Part shown: piece after piece, positions 29,292 through 38,270 of the stretch
How the letters are laid out: each line of letters opens with the position of its first letter
Position numbering within the stretch: the first letter of the stretch is position 1
Source: Paramoeba atlantica
Taxonomy: Eukaryota; Discosea
Assembly (NCBI GenBank): GCA_977017575.1
Contig: CDRNVI010000001.1
Location: forward strand, 246,579 to 310,578
Length of the DNA: 64,000 bases
Direction: 5' to 3'
Notes under the pieces: generated by a model
What the model was told of the DNA's origin: nothing
The model's input: only the letters and a program-made list of their open reading frames with translations
Databases searched by the model: none
Made by a program: the position numbers and the translations under genes

Positions 29292-30233
29292 ATGAGAAAG
29301 TTCACGCGGAGCAGAGCCAAAGAGACGGGAGTAGCTCCTGTCGTTGAGCCCTTGCCGGCGAATCGTAGAAAGAAGAAATCCATTGGACAACCGGCACCCA
29401 CCGCTAGCGCCACCGCCTGCGCCATTACCTGCGCCACCGCCCGCGACACCTCCCCCGTCACCGCCGGCACAACCATCATTCACTGCTCCGCCGTGCGCCA
29501 CGTCACCCCCTCTTCCCGCTTCGATGGTTACTACGCCGCTTCCTCCGCGCGTTGCGACGTCTCCCAATGCACTTCCGCCGCCTCTTCCGCCACCGCCTGC
29601 GCCATCGTCCGCGCCATCACCTGCGCCACCGCCCGCGCCACCTCCCCCGTCACCGCCGGCACAACCATCTTTCACTGCTCCGCCGTGCGCCACGTCATCC
29701 CCTCTTCCCGCTGCGATGGATACTGCACCGTTTCCTCCGCGCATTGCGACGTCTCCCAATGCACCTCCACCGCCTCTTCCGTTGCCACTTTCACCGCCAT
29801 CTTCGCCGATACACAGCCAGGCGTCATCTCCACAGTCTCTCGAAACTCCCTCAATGACACGCCCAAGCATGCACACGTCGGCTAGGCGAGCCCAAACGAG
29901 AGCGCTCAATTACCGACGTAGCAGCAACTTAACTGTTGGGGTTACATCGGCAGAGTCTGGGATTACGTCGACGACGGATACCACAGCGCTTAGCGTACCG
30001 ACGGTACCCGGAACAAGGAAAATCCGATTTGCTACCTCGACGAACGGAAAAACTACGAAAGAAGCCGTAACTACGACAGCAAACGAATCAACAAACGAAT
30101 CAGAGTGGGGGAATCGTTTGAAGCAAACTTGCGCAGTAGCGGCTTCTGCTCTCGTAACGGCGACCAACGCCATGTCCGGAGCGATGTTTAACTATGAAAA
30201 ATCCCATTACCAGAAGAACGCCACGTATATACC
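29292..30233 (+). pseudogene. LINE ORF, Pro-rich N-terminal part
   Basis: Begins MRKFTRSRAKETGVAP. After ~35 codons one frameshift (about 29380-29400, in C-rich sequence) moves into a long Pro/Ala/Ser-rich frame. A 192-bp in-frame tandem duplication (one unit holding CCGCCGGCAC at 29461, the next at 29653) makes up most of it. Then RRAQTRALNYRR, a Thr/Ser-rich stretch and CAVAASALVTATNAMSGAMF. This part is likely disordered and may bind RNA; no known fold. It continues after the inserted element at 31615 (YIP / SKGVSFNGEG). Confidence 0.75.
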
Positions 30234-30235
30234 GG

Positions 30236-30466
30236 AAATCCACGCCGAGGGGGCTCCATGAAACTTATAAGTAACAAACAAATATAAGTAAATACCTATG
30301 ACTAATATAATCACACTTCCAAATCGTCCCAAAATCAAAGAACACATAATACGATATATAGATAGAATTCACATGCACAAACATAGTTCAAAAGAAAGCC
30401 TGCATAAAACCAATAATCATGTGTCACGTTGTTAACGGGATTCCCCCCCACCGGAACCCTCGGCCA
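30236..30466 (-). repeat. B2 repeat of mini element
   Basis: Ends (minus strand) CGTGGATTT at the LINE junction; nearly identical to B1 at 30673-30903 and to the right half of the solo units at 626-1010 and 35186-35620. Confidence 0.85.
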
Positions 30467-30671
30467 AATGGCTGGGGGCTTGGTGGGTGGGCACAAAAAC
30501 TTAAAGCGAAGTAAAATAACAACCTAACAAGGATATATAAGATAATAGTAAATACCCATCCCATGTAAAATTCTGAATACAAATCATAATTCGAAGAAAC
30601 TATGTGCCCCGAAGGGCCAGCAGGCAAATACATAACAGCCCCTCGGCTAAATTTCAAAACGTGGACTATTA
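30467..30671 (-). repeat. A2 repeat of mini element
   Basis: Reads TAATAGTCCACG at its start on the minus strand, contains the hairpin GGCCCTTCGGGGC and a C-rich linker before B2. It matches A1 at 31436-31614. Confidence 0.85.
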
Positions 30672-30672
30672 G

Positions 30673-30903
30673 AAATCCACGCCGAGGGGGCTCCATGAAA
30701 CTTATAAGTAACAAACAAATATAAGTAAATACCTATGATTAATATAATCACACTTCCAAATCGTCCCAAAATCAAAGAACACATAATACGATATATAGAT
30801 AGAATTCACATGCACAAACATAGTTCAAAAGAAAGCCTGCATAAAACCAATAATCATGTGTCACGTTGTTAACGGGATTCCCCCCCACCGGAACCCTCGG
30901 CCA
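30673..30903 (-). repeat. B1 repeat of mini element
   Basis: Internal B copy. Its junction with A2 carries the dinucleotide AG/CT that is also shared at the edges of the solo unit at 626-1010. Confidence 0.85.
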
Positions 30904-31261
30904 ACCTGCCCACACACACGTCACACAATCAATATAAATAACCAAAGAAATGCCCAATCACATAGTAAAATAATTTTTCATATACCATCCCAGAACTCAC
31001 AAAAGGATAACGATAGCAATAGATGACCAGTCCACTGCCACGCCCTTTACAAGCTCACACGAGCTACGCAGGTTACGCTTTTAACTTCTGCCCTAGACCA
31101 ACTTGTGTACCTAGAAGTGTGGAGCAACTAGGCGTGATGCGTAGGGCCGTGTCAACAGTGACGCGGCTAAAAAACATTATGGCGCTAACCGCAGAGCAAA
31201 GGAAACCTTTACTCATCTCTACCTCACATTGGGGAACCTTGCTTCCGAAAAAACAAGGCGT

Positions 31262-31435
31262 GAGAATAAAGAGCTGTTAACCGATTAACATCCATAACCT
31301 TCCTCTTTTTATGGAATGTGTTCCATACCCCTCTTTTTATGGAATGTGTTCCATACCCCGGACCGAGAAGTTGATTCATCCTGTGGTCCATCTCCCGGAT
31401 CGTCGTGTAACACAGGCGCTGGCCTGGTCTCAAAA
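31262..31435 (-). pseudogene. YR fragment inside mini element
   Basis: About 45 codons of a V1 recombinase (PGQRLCYTTIREMDHRMNQL, GYGTHSIKRG) matching 7660-7560 on the same strand. The rest of the gene is gone. A short tandem duplication, GGAATGTGTTCCATACCCC-like, lies at 31310-31360. Confidence 0.7.
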
Positions 31436-31614
31436 ACAAAAACTTAAAGCGAAGTAAAATAACAACCTAACAAGGATATATAAGATAATAGTAAATACCC
31501 ATCCCATGTAAAATTCTGAATACAAATCATAATTCGAAGAAACTATGTGCCCCGAAGGGCCAGCAGGCAAATACATAACAGCCCCTCGGCTAAATTTCAA
31601 AACGTGGACTATTA
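31436..31614 (-). repeat. A1 repeat of mini element
   Basis: Left-terminal A copy on the minus strand, nearly identical to A2 at 30467-30671 but lacking the C-rich linker. Confidence 0.85.
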
Positions 31615-34600
31615 ATACCTTCCAAGGGAGTGTCATTCAACGGCGAAGGATATGTACACGACGTGCGGGCATTCGACATATTTGCAGACAATCCGTTGCA
31701 AGATGAGGCGTTCCCATCAGGTAGCAGCGGGACCACACAGCCGCTCGCACCAAGCCCGCAGACTACACCCGGAAATTCTCGTGGGGAGGTTACAGCGGGA
31801 ACTTTTAGCAATGCAACCTTGCTCTCAGACACCCCGAACGGTGGAAACGTGAGGAATTTGGAAGCATGTACCGTGGAAAGGAACGACGCTAGAATCGTGC
31901 CGGGATCTCTGCCATCCCCGGTTCCCATCGCATCCGAGTTCCTGGACTGCGAATCGCCAATACATATACTTTCCGACTCTGGAGACAACGCAAATACCAA
32001 CCTTGTCGAAGATCCAGTACATCAGTTTTTCAGTGAAACGCCAGACTTTCCAAGAGTCGCGTCACAATTCCGTCATATCGACCCCAAGGTTCATTTTCCT
32101 ATCCCTCCAGACGAGCTGTACGACGCAACCCTTCACGCAAAAGTGGGAGACCGATGCATTTTGGCTTGGAGCTTTGATTGTTCGCCAAGCCTCAACATAT
32201 CACAAGGAATCGTTAAAGCGTCGCAGAAAAGAAAGCACTTGAACAAATGGACCATGGAGTATGTGGGGATTGTGGGACACAAGATCGGAACAACCTTCAC
32301 TGGTCATATTCCCCCGCAAGCAAACGTTCGCGTCTTTAAGATCGTGTGGGAAAATAACACACATCAGGAAAGTGATCCTGGAAGTATAAAAAGCTGCCGG
32401 TCTGAAGAAAGAATTAACCGGGCGCTTCGCGTTAATTATTAACACACAGAAAACGACCTAGATCTTGAGCCCATGCCTACTCTGCGATCAGTTGCACCGG
32501 AATTCATTCCTTGCGTAGTTGCAATTTACCGAGACATCGTTCGAGATTACGCAGAATCCCCATACCCACAAAGGAACCGCATATGGCATCGAACGTTATC
32601 AGCCATGAAATATTCTCTTGCCACAATTCGGAAGGCAACGGCGAAACGACGTCGACGTCGCCCGCGCGATTTTTCGTCATTGCAAGACGGCGAATCTCAA
32701 AACGGACACACCTCCACCGCCAACGGACCACGTCTTATAGATGACAAACGGGCCATCAAGAAAGCAACTAGTCTGGCATTAGACGGGTGTGTTTCCAAAG
32801 CGTCCCGAGTTATTAACCAGGAAATTACACCACGAACACTCAGCGACTCGGAAACCATTGAAAAACTTCGTGCTTTGCATCCAGATCTCCCCACCACATT
32901 TCGCCTCCCGCAAGATGCTCCGATGACAGCGTGTATTACGCCTATCGAGCTTCGGGAGGCCGGAAGACGCATGGCCAAAGGGGCGGCGCCAGGACCAACA
33001 GGCACAACGGATTCAATTTTGCGCATCCTGTTAGACGACGAGGTGTGCTCGTTAAGTTTGTGTCACATGATTACCGACCTGATTAATGGATCACTGTCTG
33101 AAGAAGTAATGAAACGCGTGAAGAGAGCGCGACTTGTAGCGATTCCCAAACCTGGAAACGGAATTCGTCCAATCGCTGTGGGGGAGGTCCGGTTGAAGCT
33201 TGCCGAAATCGTCCTTCTGCAGCGGCACGAGAAACAGCTTGTCCCGCTCTTTGCGCCTTATCAGTTTGGTGTTATGATAAAGTCTGGCTGTGAGCATGTC
33301 GTGCATAAGCTTAACGAGAAATACACAGAGGGATGCGCCATTCTGGCTATTGATCTCAGAAACGCCTTCAATTCACCAGCCAGGGATGAAATTGCAAGAG
33401 CCGTGTTCGGATTCCACGGTCTCCGCCCCTTTCAGCGTCTCTTTAATGCCGAATACTCCAGTCCATCAGAACTTCTTTATTACGGGAGCAACGGCAATCT
33501 TGGAGCCACCTTGAAAAGTTCTGCCGGGGTGAGGCAGGGGTCGCCGTTGTCCACGATTATGTTCTGCGCGTTTATGCAACCAATTTTAGAGATCGTTGCT
33601 TCAGAATTCCCGGCACTTCGCATATACGCCTACATCGACGACATCACCTTCGCATCAAAGGACTCAGAACTAATTGCCAACGCTTACAACCGTCTTCGAG
33701 TTTTATTGACTGCTAAGCTAGTGGAATTATCCCCAACAAAATGCGTCTGGTTTGAAGGCATCGAAAGAATCCCCATTCCGCACGTCTTGCAGGAGGCGGG
33801 AGTTTTATCCGAAAGCCGGGCTACCAAAAATTTGGGGGCCTTCGTCGGAGAGAAAGAAAGCGTTAGCGAAAAATTAGTCCAAAAAGTTGTGAAGCATCAA
33901 GCAGCTTTCCGGCGCCTACAGCACATGGGGGCCAGCAACGTCTCTATCGTTTTACTATCGCACTGCGTGAATATGCGTCACAGGTACGACATACGCGTGC
34001 ATCATCCTGATGCGTCTTTGGAACTCAGTCGGCAGTTTGATTCCCAGGTGGCAAACACGCTATGTTCATGGTTCGGGAACCTCAACGAAGACCAAATATC
34101 ATGGATGAGGCTACCACTGAAGAAAGGAGGACTCGGGCTCACCCCAACTGAACCGATTCGCGAAGCAGCGTTCTTCAAATCCAAACGAGCAGCTATGGAG
34201 CGACCAATTCATCTTTCAGCTCCCGCTACTCTAATGGATTTGCCAGCGCTGAACTCGCTCTCCAGCCAACGACCTCTCACTGATGAAGCGGTTACGGAAG
34301 AAGTCCACCACAATGCAGTGCGCGAGTCTTTGATGAAAGACAAGGGTCAGGCTGATATCATTCGTGTGGCCAGTGCGAAAGGGAATTACAATTGGCTCAC
34401 CGCTTGCACCAAATTCATTCCTTCGCGACTTTTCACGTTGGCGATAATGCCCCGTTTCGGAATAGAGCATCCGTTGCTACCATCGAAGGTACAATGTCCT
34501 GGGTGCCACGTTCTCCTCACCTCCAGCAGCGCAATTGCTCACGTGTCCGGATGCGTTAAATGTTCTGGGATTAACGCTACCACAAAACACAACAGAATGG

Positions 34601-35139
34601 TGCGTCAACTCTATACGCTATGTATTAAGGCCGGCATTCCCTGCGAGCTCGAACCTAGACAATTCGCGACATACACCTGCGGAAAGTGCGGTACCACTGT
34701 TGACGGTGAAAATAAAGCGTCACACCAAAGGACTTGCGGATCTGGTTCATTCCACCATTCCGGGCCAGATTTAGTCATCCATTGGGCAGACGGGGACATC
34801 TTTTATGATTTTACCGTCATACACGAGCTTTCACAATCCAACATCAAACGCAGCGGCGCAATTCTCATGCGAGACGCTATCAAGCGTAAGATTAACCGGT
34901 ACGTCGTGTCGAGCTTAATTCCGACACAGCAGTTTTGGTGCATTCCCATGCTTTCTGGAGGCGCCATGCATCCAAACACCAAGGAATTATTGTCGGCTCT
35001 TGCAGATGCATGTGGACTGGCACGCGATAAGATTCACCAGGATTTCGCTTTGCAATTGCAAGAACTGAATGGTTCGGTCGCAATGTCTCAATTTAGGAAA
35101 TACTTGGCACCGGTCGATGGAGATGAAACGGCCCTGTGA
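31615..35139 (+). pseudogene. LINE ORF, main part: barrel, RT, zinc sites, endonuclease
   Basis: About 1175 codons in a single frame with one in-frame TAA at 32440-32442. Order: VHDVRAFDIF; FLDCESP (31939-31960); barrel (CILAWSFDC...LNISQGIV...MEYVGIVGH...FTGHIPP...VRVFKIVW, 32150-32355); MPTLRSVAPEFIPCVVAIYRD and LSAMKYSL; RRRRPR; RT with APGPTGTTD, RPIAVGEV, motif A IDLRNAFNSP (~33350), AGVRQGSPLS, YIDD (~33632); thumb LPLKKGGLGLTP; CCHC site CPGCHVLL...HVSGCVKC (34497-34565) and KHN; CGKCG...HQRTC; endonuclease core GPDLVIHWADGDIFYDFT (34763-34818). Apart from the single stop it looks competent; it is the best reference for clade R here. Confidence 0.92.
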
Positions 35140-35185
35140 ATACCAGTTGAATGCCGTTAGCGAGGTGCGTTAAAAAAAATAGGAT

Positions 35186-35620
35186 AATAGTCCACGTTTT
35201 GAAATTTAGCCGAGGGGCTGTTATGTATTTGCCTGCTGGCCCTTCGGGGCACATAGTTTCTTCGAATTATGATTTGTATTCAGAATTTTACATGGGATGG
35301 GTATTTACTATTATCTTATATATCCTTGTTAGGTTGTTATTTTACTTCGCTTTAAGTTTTTGTGCCCACCCACCAAGCCCCCAGCCATTTGGCCGAGGGT
35401 TCCGGTGGGGGGGAATCCCGTTAACAACGTGACACATGATTATTGGTTTTATGCAGGCTTTCTTTTGAACTATGTTTGTGCATGTGAATTCTATCTATAT
35501 ATCGTATTATGTGTTCTTTGATTTTGGGACGATTTGGAAGTGTGATTATATTAGTCATAGGTATTTACTTATATTTGTTTGTTACTTATAAGTTTCATGG
35601 AGCCCCCTCGGCGTGGATTT
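35186..35620 (+). repeat. Solo A-B repeat unit, complete
   Basis: 435 bp from AATAGTCCACG to CGTGGATTT, with the A part, the C-rich linker and the B part. It is almost identical to A2-B2 at 30236-30671 (reverse) and longer than the copy at 626-1010. It lies between the LINE tail and a V2-type A repeat. Confidence 0.85.
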
Positions 35621-35827
35621 CGATGAAAATTTTAGAAAATGCCCGTATTATTTTATTTATAACATTTATTCATAATATTTAGTATTGCAGGAACTCTTTG
35701 AGTAATACATGTAAAAATGTGAAATCGTTTTAATGCACCGTATTCATACATGTATGGAAGTAAACGATGGATAATTATGTGTAACTCATTGTAATCCTAG
35801 CCGTATTTTCAAAGCAAAAAACGCACA
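35621..35827 (+). repeat. V2-type A repeat (leader)
   Basis: This ~195-bp block (GATGAAAATTTTAGAAAATG to CTAGCCGTATTTTCAAAGC) is nearly identical to the reverse of 45434-45628, the A2 repeat of the V2 element. Here it precedes a short gag start, so it is the A1 leader of a second V2-type copy that is otherwise lost. Confidence 0.75.
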
Positions 35828-36046
35828 ATGAATGACCTCCCCCCACTATCTGACTCTCGCATTGGACGGTTTGTGGCCGAGAGTCAGGTTGGCGACACTA
35901 TCGCGGTTTTATGGTCCTCAGACAAAGTGCCACGTGGAGAAATGTGGAAGGGAGTGGTGAAGAAGATCCAGGGTAGAGCGCGTTCGGGTCGAGAATCAGT
36001 GGGGATGCATCTGTCGAAAATATCACTTCCGCAGGTTCCTCATTAA
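35828..36046 (+). pseudogene. Gag-like start with barrel block (V2 type)
   Basis: A 72-codon frame beginning MNDLPPLSDSRIGRF. Residues ~18-50 (VGDTIAVLWSSDK...GEMWKGVVKKI) match the first strands of the barrel block seen in gag and LINE proteins. The rest of the gag is not recognisable. It follows a V2-type A repeat directly, which fixes its identity as an element ORF rather than a host gene. Confidence 0.5.
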
Positions 36047-36240
36047 CACGAGTTTCATCGAGCGCGTTCATTTGCCGTACAGGTCGGCGCCCTTGTGTCG
36101 GGAACATCGCGGAGGGTACAGTTGGTTGAGTGCCTGGCGCGGTCGAAGGCTGTGTCGGATCTCCTGCTGTCTGTGGCCCCCCTGGGCTGTCCCTCCCCCC
36201 GTCTCGGTCTGTGGAATCCTAACCGTTTTCGCTAATCCAG
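36047..36240. other. Unassigned stretch
   Basis: No gene recognised; C/G-rich sequence between the gag start and the RNase H fragment. Confidence 0.4.
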
Positions 36241-36868
36241 GGGATCCAGGTCCTATTGTTTGTGTGGGAGATAGGTGGGAAGATGATTTCGTGTACGAAG
36301 TAAACCGAGCCGAGACGAGGGCCGTTCGTCTTGCGTTCGAAAAATTAGCGCATCACTTTCGACGTGGAACCTGTATCGATTTATTTATCGATAACACTTC
36401 GTGTCTAGCATCCATCAAGAAGAAGTCTACGAAGTCGGATGGGATCAGTATGGAGCTCACTGGGCTGTTGAATTTTTTAAGGAAGCAAGGAATTGCAGTT
36501 CAACCCCATTATGTAGCATCGAAAGAAAACCCCGCTGACCCATTGAGCCAGCAAAGAATTGCGAAAGGGGAAACAAGTGACTAGCGAAAGGGTGGTCCCC
36601 GCGTGGACACCCGTTCGCGATAGGGAGGGATGTATATCTCTCTGGGAGGTGAAAAGGATAGGTATAAAATATTTGATTCTTTTGCGTACGAATAATGAAA
36701 GATGCATCATATAGGAAATTCAGCATACAGGTGGATAGTAGGTTTAAAAGATAATGAGAAATACATGTATGTTAAAATATTTTGAGATATTTCAATAGCA
36801 GATTAATATTAGGACTCGAGTAGTATGTACTTGTGAAATTAATGTTTCTTTCCCGGAGAGCAATTCGT
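36241..36868 (+). mobile_element. V1 YR-element fragment: RNase H end and B repeat
   Basis: RNase H C-terminal two thirds (VNRAETRAVRLAFEKL, LFIDNTSCLASIKKKSTK, NPADPLS, 36241-36584) followed by a B repeat (36592-36868) that starts CCCGCGTGGACACCCG and ends GGAGAGCAATTC, like B1/B2 of the 12-kb element. The fragment inserted into, or recombined with, the RT of a further V1 element, which continues at 36869. Broken; the 5' parts are missing. Confidence 0.75.
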
Positions 36869-37757
36869 GGATGGATTCCGCTTCTGTGCGTCGGCATCCA
36901 GATGCGCGTACTACGAAAAAGTTGTCGAAGAAAGGGCTGAATATCTTGGTATCACATTCAAAGAGGAAGACTCTATGTGTCGCGGTCCGCGACACGAATG
37001 GCTGGGAATTGAATTTGATCACGCGCACTCGTCTTACAAGATGTCTGACAAATTTATTGCTAAAATTCCGGTTCATATCCCCGAGAAAAAGCCTTTTCAT
37101 TATTACGAATCCCTCATCGCACGCCTCGTTTACGCATCCAGAGTAATGCGCATACCCATGACAGCATATTACTGGGCTATCAAATACATGAGACGCCAAG
37201 TGTCAAAACTCAACAAAGGAATGCTCCACGACAGTACGGACCTGCAACCCCCGTCTGTCGCGCTTGGGCAATTAAATGAATGGTACCAGAAGGTCCAACC
37301 GAACCATTGGCGGAAATACCAAAAGTTCATTCCAGACAAAGCGGTCCTGTTTACAGATGCGTCTCTCGACGGGTGGGGTGCAGTTCTGTTTTTGGATAAT
37401 GGAGCCGTGTACGGTACCGGAGCCTCATGGAACAAGGAAGTAGAGATAAACCAAGCGGAGGCCTTGGCAGTTGAAAACGCGTTTTATGCGTTTAAAGCCC
37501 ACTGGAATCTAATGCATTGCACAACTTTGTATGTTGATAACACGAGTGTTCATGCTTCGCTCAGGAAGCAATGGTCCAACTCAGAGAACGTATCCACAGC
37601 TCTGTCACGACTTTTTGAGCTATTCCACCGCGAGAACCTTTTGGTGGCAGCTTATTACGTAGGCACGAAGGAAAAGTATGCAGATCCATGGAGCAGGGAT
37701 AAGTTTAAGACTTGGCGACAGGGTGGTGTTTTTCGGTTAAACGATACTGGCGAATGA
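36869..37757 (+). CDS. RT C-terminal part and RNase H of V1 element
   Basis: About 295 codons. RT end: VDGFRFCAS, EYLGITFKEE, WLGIEFDHAHSSYKMS, ARLVYASRVM, YWAIKYMRRQVSKLN. RNase H: LFTDASLDGWG, INQAEALAVENA, LYVDNTSVHASLRKQW and the final YADPWSR. All four acidic positions are present. The frame is open to its stop, five bases before B1. It is nearest to the RT at 50.9-51.9 kb (LYTDASLDGWG, YWAIKFIKRQISKLNQG). Confidence 0.82.
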
Positions 37758-37761
37758 GTGG

Positions 37762-37947
37762 GTCAGGACATGCCCATTCGTTAGTAGGAGGTTCGTAAGT
37801 TTCTTGGAAAATTTTTGATGACTAATAAATTAGGTATCAAGGTATCGATGTTCCTAGGCTTAACGGTAGCGCCGGAAATTTTTATATCACGTTAGACAGT
37901 TTTTTAGTTAATTTAGCTCAAATTAAATGTCGCCAATAATCGAATTA
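37762..37947 (+). repeat. B1 split direct repeat
   Basis: 186 bp from GTCAGGACATGCCCATTCG to ATCGAATTA; repeated at 38085-38270. Confidence 0.92.
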
Positions 37948-38084
37948 TGATAGCTTGCGAGAGTAATTCAATAATATAGTGCGTAATGAGTTATGAAAGT
38001 AGTGTGTTATATTATTGGGTAGGAACGTAATTTTTCTCTTCGTATATACTTTAAAAACGTTTCCCACTCACCTCCCTTCTCCAC
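37948..38084 (+). repeat. A2 split direct repeat (single copy left)
   Basis: 137 bp between the two B copies. Its A1 partner is not in the window because the 5' part of the element is lost. Confidence 0.7.
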
Positions 38085-38270
38085 GTCAGGACATGCCCAT
38101 TCGTTAGTAGGAGGTTCGTAAGTTTCTTGGAAAATTTCTGATGACTAATAAATTAGGTATCAAGGTATCGATGTTCCTACGCTTAACGGTAGCGCCGGAA
38201 ATTTTTATATCACGTTAGACAGTTTTTTAGTTAATTTAGCTCAAATTAAATGTCGCCAATAATCGAATTA
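38085..38270 (+). repeat. B2 split direct repeat, right end
   Basis: Second B copy; about two differences from B1. It marks the end of the V1 element against the LINE. Confidence 0.92.

Larger units (their letters stand above)
30234..31614 (-). mobile_element. Non-autonomous split-direct-repeat element (internally deleted V1 type)
   Basis: On the minus strand this reads A1 (31614-31436), a ~530-bp core, B1 (30903-30673), A2 (30671-30467) and B2 (30466-30236): the full terminal architecture with almost no coding capacity. The core keeps a piece of YR (31262-31435: PGQRLCYTTIREMDH, GTHSIKRG) and the stretch after RNase H (31012-31065, similar to 5741-5790). B1 and B2 differ at about one position, so the insertion is young. 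It is a fossil that can only have moved with enzymes from another element. Confidence 0.85.
29292..35182 (+). mobile_element. Clade-R LINE, near full length, split by a mini YR element
   Basis: The longest LINE copy of the window. It starts at ATG 29292 and ends with stop 35137-35139 plus a 43-bp tail with an A8 run. A 1.4-kb split-direct-repeat element at 30234-31614 interrupts it; leaving out 30234-31619 (1386 bp) keeps the frame. ATACC flanks the insertion on both sides (30229-30233 and 31615-31619). The solo A-B repeat at 35186 directly follows the LINE tail. Confidence 0.9.
36869..38270 (+). mobile_element. V1 YR-element fragment: RT-RNase H with B1-A2-B2 terminus
   Basis: Starts inside the RT at its catalytic box and runs through RNase H (stop 37757) to a complete 3' terminus: B1 37762-37947, A2 37948-38084, B2 38085-38270. 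The B copies differ at about two of 186 positions, so it is young. The LINE at 38271 follows at once. The repeats are unlike those of the 12-kb element, so this is another V1 subfamily, close to the RT at 50.9-51.9 kb. 5' parts are missing. Confidence 0.85.

Noticed and set aside
29289-29909. 206-codon Gly-rich minus-strand frame
   Set aside because: It is the mirror of the Pro-rich LINE N-terminus and owes its openness to C-rich composition.
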